From positions 1 to 8,150 of the forward strand of contig CARAIG010000017.1 in the NCBI GenBank assembly GCA_948938605.1: 8,150 nucleotides of DNA, written 5' to 3'. This stretch comes from an uncultured Eubacteriales bacterium (GTDB lineage Bacteria > Bacillota > Clostridia > Christensenellales > CAG-314). The notes under the pieces are model-generated. The model did not search any database. It saw only the letters and a program-made list of their open reading frames with translations, and was not told the origin of the DNA. Below, in pieces: positions 5,468-8,150 of this stretch; positions within the stretch are counted from its first letter, which is position 1; every line of letters begins with the position of its first letter. Made by a program: the position numbers and the translations under genes.

Positions 5468-6004
5468 TCAATGGCGTTCCTTTACGTATTGCAAAAATTC
5501 GGGAGTTTTAGACCAATATTTAATACCCCAGTTTTCAAAATTCCATTCATCCATATAGTTATTGCATTCAAAATCGATATAGTAAAGTACGTCATTTTGA
5601 ACCACAAAATTTGTCGGGAAATAATCGATATTAGTACTTGCGGGATATAGCAGTTTACACATATCTCTCAACTGTTTAAGATATATCGGTTTCATTTTGT
5701 CTTGCAAAATAAGATCGTAGATTGTGTCCCCGTCAATGTATTCTTTCAGTATCCTTTCGTTTTCCGTATCGACTTCGAACAAAACAGGGAGCCGTATACC
5801 TATTGCTTTCAATCTGTTATAATCGTTAACTTCCGCTTCGATTTTATTTCCAAATTGATAATAACTGCAAGGCTCGTGATGTATTTGCTTTAAGACATAG
5901 CGTTGATTGTTGCAGTTAACCAAATACGAATATCCGCCCTTTCCTTTTCCAAGCAATTTTACAATTTTGTATTCTTTTCCGTTTACGGTAAGTTTACTAT
6001 CCAT
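5468..6004 (-). CDS. Compact protein-kinase-fold phosphotransferase, substrate unknown
   Basis: 178-aa protein with the order of motifs expected of the protein-kinase-like fold. There is a glycine-rich loop LGKGKGGYSYLV (18-29), an ATP lysine Lys39 in YVLKQI, and a helix-C glutamate at Glu56 or Glu58. A hinge-like ILKEYIDG is at 85-92. The catalytic loop NIDYFPTNFVV gives Asp127 and Asn132. The metal-binding Asp144 is in YIDFE, where Hanks kinases have DFG. The HRD histidine is absent. IDFE resembles aminoglycoside phosphotransferase/choline-kinase relatives, while the N-lobe looks more like Ser/Thr or RIO/Bud32-type kinases. The length, well below the 250 aa or more of Hanks kinases, means a minimal C-lobe, yet all ATP and metal residues are present, so it is probably active. 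The ATG at 6004 has only a modest AGGGT upstream. It sits after the isc operon and before the 40-aa gene. No phosphatase or obvious substrate is nearby. Confidence 0.82.
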   Translation of the reverse strand: MDSKLTVNGKEYKIVKLLGKGKGGYSYLVNCNNQRYVLKQIHHEPCSYYQFGNKIEAEVNDYNRLKAIGIRLPVLFEVDTENERILKEYIDGDTIYDLILQDKMKPIYLKQLRDMCKLLYPASTNIDYFPTNFVVQNDVLYYIDFECNNYMDEWNFENWGIKYWSKTPEFLQYVKERH

Positions 6005-6032
6005 ACTTATACCCTGCTCAAAATTTGTTCAA

Positions 6033-6062
6033 AATGAAGGCGACAAACGCCGCCTATTCATT
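6033..6062 (-). terminator. Hairpin after iscU, probable weak terminator
   Basis: On the minus strand, AATGA-AT-AGGCG pairs with CGCCT-TCATT: ten base pairs with a two-base bulge and an 8-base loop. A short TTTT follows. It lies between the iscU stop and the kinase-like gene. No separate promoter for that gene is evident, so some read-through is likely. The plus-strand reading also has a T-run (TTTAGTTTTT) but no gene ends there. Confidence 0.55.
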
Positions 6063-6068
6063 TAGTTT

Positions 6069-6473
6069 TTACACATATTTGATTTCTGAATTGTCAACCG
6101 TCTTATTTTGCTGTTTTGCGCGGTAATCTTCGATGGCTTTTTTAATTGCTTCTTCGGCAAGTACCGAACAATGAATCTTTTGCGGAGGCAATCCTTCCAA
6201 ATACTCCACGACTTTCGCATTTGTTACCTTCAACGCTTCATCCACTGTCATACCAATTATCATTTGCGTAGCCGTCGAACTTGTAGCAATCGCAGCAGCA
6301 CAGCCGAAAGTTTGAAACTTAGCGTCTACAATAACGTCGTTTTCGATTTTAAGCGTTATTTTCATTATATCGCCGCAAGTAGCATTGCCAACCATTCCTT
6401 CGCCGTCAGCGTTTTCTATCACTCCGACATTTTGCGGATTTGCAAATGCGTCCAGTACTTTTTGATTATACAT
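6069..6473 (-). CDS. iscU: Iron-sulfur cluster assembly scaffold, IscU/NifU N-terminal type
   Basis: IscU-type scaffold (134 aa) on which sulfur from IscS and iron are built into [2Fe-2S] or [4Fe-4S] clusters before transfer to apoproteins. The three cluster cysteines are present: Cys33 in GNATCGDIM, Cys58 in FGCAAAIA and Cys102 in KIHCSVLAEEAI. Asp35 and His101, which also line the site, are present too. LPPQKIHC (95-102) matches the LPPVK chaperone-recognition site of IscU in proteobacteria. The tail after about 120 is polar and variable. This is the IscU/NifU-N type, not SufU, which has an insertion and lacks the LPPVK site. The ATG lies inside the iscS end (8-base overlap), with AGGGGGAA in the iscS coding region as its ribosome binding site. 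It is the last gene of the isc operon. Confidence 0.95.
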   Translation of the reverse strand: MYNQKVLDAFANPQNVGVIENADGEGMVGNATCGDIMKITLKIENDVIVDAKFQTFGCAAAIATSSTATQMIIGMTVDEALKVTNAKVVEYLEGLPPQKIHCSVLAEEAIKKAIEDYRAKQQNKTVDNSEIKYV

Positions 6474-7653
6474 TATATGTTCCCCCTGTTTTTACGTTAA
6501 ATAACGGTGACATCGCACGCAGTTTAGTTATTGTGTCTTTCAATGCGTCTACCGCATAGTCGACTTCGTCAAGCGTATTGTCCTTGCCGAATGAAAAACG
6601 AATTGACCCGTGCGAAACTTCGATAGGCACGCCCATAGCAAGCAACACGTGCGACGGATCCAAACTTCCGCTGCTGCAAGCCGATCCGCTGGATACGGCA
6701 ACTCCGTATCTGTCCATAAGCATAAGTATGCCTTCGCCTTCGACAAATTCAAAGCTGAAATTTGCAACGCTCGGTACCCTGTGTTCCTTATTACCGTTTA
6801 AACGGACATAAGGAATCTCTGAAAGTACGCGGGCAACAAAATGATTGCGCAGTTTTTCAATTTTAGCGTTATTGACATCCATTTCGTCAACGGCAATTTG
6901 CAAAGCTTTTGCCATTCCCACTATCAACGGCGTATTTGTCGTTCCGCCGCGCTGCGAACGCTCCTGACCGCCGCCGCAAATTAATTTATCCAATTTTACG
7001 CCGTTTCGGATATACAAAGCACCGACGCCTTTGGGACCATAAAACTTGTGTCCGGACATCGACAATAAGTCAACGCCTAATTCCTTAACGTCAATTTTGA
7101 GATACGGCATTGCTTGCACACAGTCGCTATGGAACAAAGCGCCGTGCTTATGAGCTATTTCGGCAAGTTCCTTTATCGGCTGAATTGTACCCACTTCGTT
7201 ATTGACATACATTACCGAAACAATTGTGGTTTGGTCGTCAATAGCCTTTTCTAAGTCTGAAACTCGTACCAGTCCCGTATTGTCGACAGGCAGACGCGTC
7301 ACTTTAAAACCGTTGTTTTCCAACCAATCAGCGGCAGTTAAAATTGCATGATGTTCGATTGCAGAAATAATTATATGTTTCCCTTTCGATTTATTGTGTA
7401 ATGCAACGCCCTTTAATGCCCAGTTGTCCGCTTCTGTTCCGCTGCCTGTAAAGTACAATTCATTAGACTTGCACCCTATTAGATTAGCTATGGCATCGCG
7501 GGCAAAGGCAACCGCGCAAGCGGTATCGCGTCCGAAAAAGTGTTGACTGTCTGCATTGCCGAATTCGTTTGTAAAATACGGCAGCATAGCTTCCACTACC
7601 CGACTGTCGCAAGGAGTTGTTGCGGCGTGGTCAATATATATTTGTCTATCCAA
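6466..7653 (-). CDS. iscS: Cysteine desulfurase, IscS/NifS family
   Basis: PLP-dependent class V aminotransferase-fold enzyme (395 aa) that converts cysteine to alanine and carries the sulfur as a persulfide for Fe-S clusters and thiolated cofactors. Landmarks: IYIDHAATTP at 5-14, TGSGTEADNWAL at 69-80, EHHAIL at 100-105 with PLP-stacking His101, and HSDCVQ at 175-180 with Asp177. The PLP lysine is Lys203 in SGHKFYGPKG, and the catalytic loop SSGSACSSG has Cys326. The usual RSGT near 236 is RGGT here, a mild change. The start codon is TTG at 7653-7651, supported by AGGGGG six bases upstream and by a normal family N-terminus; there is no better ATG. It begins 11 bases after the iscR stop and overlaps iscU by 8 bases, so the three genes are tightly coupled. 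It could be called NifS-type; IscS fits the neighbours. Confidence 0.96.
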   Translation of the reverse strand: MDRQIYIDHAATTPCDSRVVEAMLPYFTNEFGNADSQHFFGRDTACAVAFARDAIANLIGCKSNELYFTGSGTEADNWALKGVALHNKSKGKHIIISAIEHHAILTAADWLENNGFKVTRLPVDNTGLVRVSDLEKAIDDQTTIVSVMYVNNEVGTIQPIKELAEIAHKHGALFHSDCVQAMPYLKIDVKELGVDLLSMSGHKFYGPKGVGALYIRNGVKLDKLICGGGQERSQRGGTTNTPLIVGMAKALQIAVDEMDVNNAKIEKLRNHFVARVLSEIPYVRLNGNKEHRVPSVANFSFEFVEGEGILMLMDRYGVAVSSGSACSSGSLDPSHVLLAMGVPIEVSHGSIRFSFGKDNTLDEVDYAVDALKDTITKLRAMSPLFNVKTGGTYNV

Positions 7654-7664
7654 AATATTCCCCC

Positions 7665-8069
7665 TTACACTTTATCCTCTGCCAATTGCAGCAGGGATAT
7701 CGTATCAAGATAATTGTTGATATTGTCGTATAATTTTACCCACAGGTTGTGCGAGACGCAGTTACATTTATTGGAGCATCCGTCTTTGTGCAAGCAGTCA
7801 ACAATTTCCAAATTATCCTCAACCGCACGTAAAACTCTGCCGACGGTAATATTGTCGGGAGCGTCCGTTAATTTATATCCGCCGCTCGCGCCGCGCAACG
7901 ACTGAACTATATTCGCTTTTTTCATTAAGGCTATTATTTGTTCTAGATACTTTTCCGTAACGCCGGTAGACTGTGCAAGTAACGAAACCGTAACCACATC
8001 GCGCGAATACGCTTTTGCAAGTTCCACCGCCACGTATAGTCCGTATCTAGCTTTCGATGACATTTTCAT
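7665..8069 (-). CDS. iscR: Rrf2-family Fe-S-sensing repressor, IscR type
   Basis: Winged-helix Rrf2-family regulator (134 aa). The N-terminal MKMSSKARYGLYVAVELA is typical of the family. The recognition region is about 26-62 (VSLLAQSTGVTEKYLEQII), followed by the wing LRGASGGYKL at 58-67. Cys92, Cys98 and Cys104 plus His107 reproduce the C-X5-C-X5-C...H ligand set and numbering of E. coli IscR, so it very likely binds a [2Fe-2S] cluster and senses Fe-S status. Cys102 is an extra cysteine. It is shorter than E. coli IscR (162 aa) only at the C-terminus. The first ATG (8069) fits AGGA with eight bases of spacing; a second ATG two codons on is less likely. It is first in the iscR-iscS-iscU operon, with a near-palindromic site over its promoter start, consistent with autorepression. 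Confidence 0.95.
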   Translation of the reverse strand: MKMSSKARYGLYVAVELAKAYSRDVVTVSLLAQSTGVTEKYLEQIIALMKKANIVQSLRGASGGYKLTDAPDNITVGRVLRAVEDNLEIVDCLHKDGCSNKCNCVSHNLWVKLYDNINNYLDTISLLQLAEDKV

Positions 8070-8078
8070 AATTCAATT

Positions 8079-8095
8079 CCTACTAAATTACTAGG
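8079..8095. promoter_or_regulatory. Candidate IscR operator over the iscR transcription start
   Basis: CCTAcTAA-a-TTAcTAGG is a 17-base near-palindrome, with seven of eight positions symmetric per half. It extends by one base pair on each side. It starts three bases downstream of the predicted -10 and reaches the iscR Shine-Dalgarno, so a bound dimer would cover the start site. Assignment to IscR is inference from position and symmetry. Confidence 0.6.
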
Positions 8096-8098
8096 ATT

Positions 8099-8127
8099 AG
8101 TTTACTATAATTATTACCGTAAGTCAA
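8099..8127 (-). promoter_or_regulatory. Promoter of the iscR-iscS-iscU operon
   Basis: On the minus strand, -35 TTGACT (8127-8122, five of six consensus bases), a 17-base spacer, and -10 TAAACT (8104-8099, four of six). The predicted start is near 8092, giving a leader of about 23 bases. The weak -10 suits a regulated promoter. TATAGT nearby is at poor spacing to any -35. Confidence 0.6.
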
Positions 8128-8150
8128 ATATATTTAAATGCTTTTTTGAA

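Noticed and set aside
6005..6031. TTGAAC...TATAAG as a promoter for the kinase-like gene
   Set aside because: The spacer is only 15 bases and the -10 would end one base before the ATG, which leaves no room for a transcript start upstream of the gene.
6108..6500. Plus-strand open frame of 130 codons opposite iscU
   Set aside because: Shadow of IscU, whose Cys ligands and family motifs make the minus strand certain.

Overview
The window reads as a chromosomal core segment from a low-to-moderate GC Firmicute, most likely a member of the Clostridia. The basis is gene content and order: rpsB-tsf-pyrH; an iscR-iscS-iscU operon with an IscR-type regulator; ruvX paired with a DUF1292 (YrzB-like) gene; strong GGAGG-type ribosome binding sites; and AT-rich intergenic DNA. 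Genus or species cannot be named from the sequence. No tRNA, rRNA, CRISPR array, insertion sequence or phage gene is visible.

Layout. (1) 1-2420, minus strand: rpsB (ribosomal protein S2), tsf (EF-Ts) and pyrH (UMP kinase, whose C-terminus is cut by the left edge). A near-consensus promoter lies at 2544-2572 and a foldable leader precedes rpsB. A hairpin between tsf and pyrH probably reduces pyrH transcription. (2) 2421-2807 is a 387-base AT-rich divergent intergenic region. (3) 2808-4115, plus strand: the only plus-strand gene, an HtrA/trypsin-like lipoprotein with a C-terminal PDZ-like region. (4) 4165-4208 is a bidirectional terminator. (5) 4225-5083, minus strand: ruvX followed by a DUF1292 gene, with a promoter so close to the ruvX start that the mRNA should be leaderless or nearly so. 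(6) 5104-6004, minus strand: a compact 178-aa kinase-fold protein, then a 40-aa membrane-anchored small protein, an unexplained stretch of about 150 bases, and a terminator. (7) 6033-8127, minus strand: iscR, iscS and iscU, with a promoter and a near-palindromic operator at the iscR end.

How the genes work together. IscS takes sulfur from cysteine and passes it to the scaffold IscU. IscR has the C-X5-C-X5-C...H ligand set of Fe-S-sensing regulators and very likely represses its own operon. S2, EF-Ts and UMP kinase form the usual translation and nucleotide cluster. RuvX (YqgF) is a nuclease-fold housekeeping protein.

Most of the window is ordinary core genome and I see no clear new multi-gene system. 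The parts worth a second look are the orphan kinase plus 40-aa protein pair, the Cys/His-rich ends of the DUF1292 protein, the near-leaderless ruvX promoter, the rpsB leader fold, and the iscR operator.
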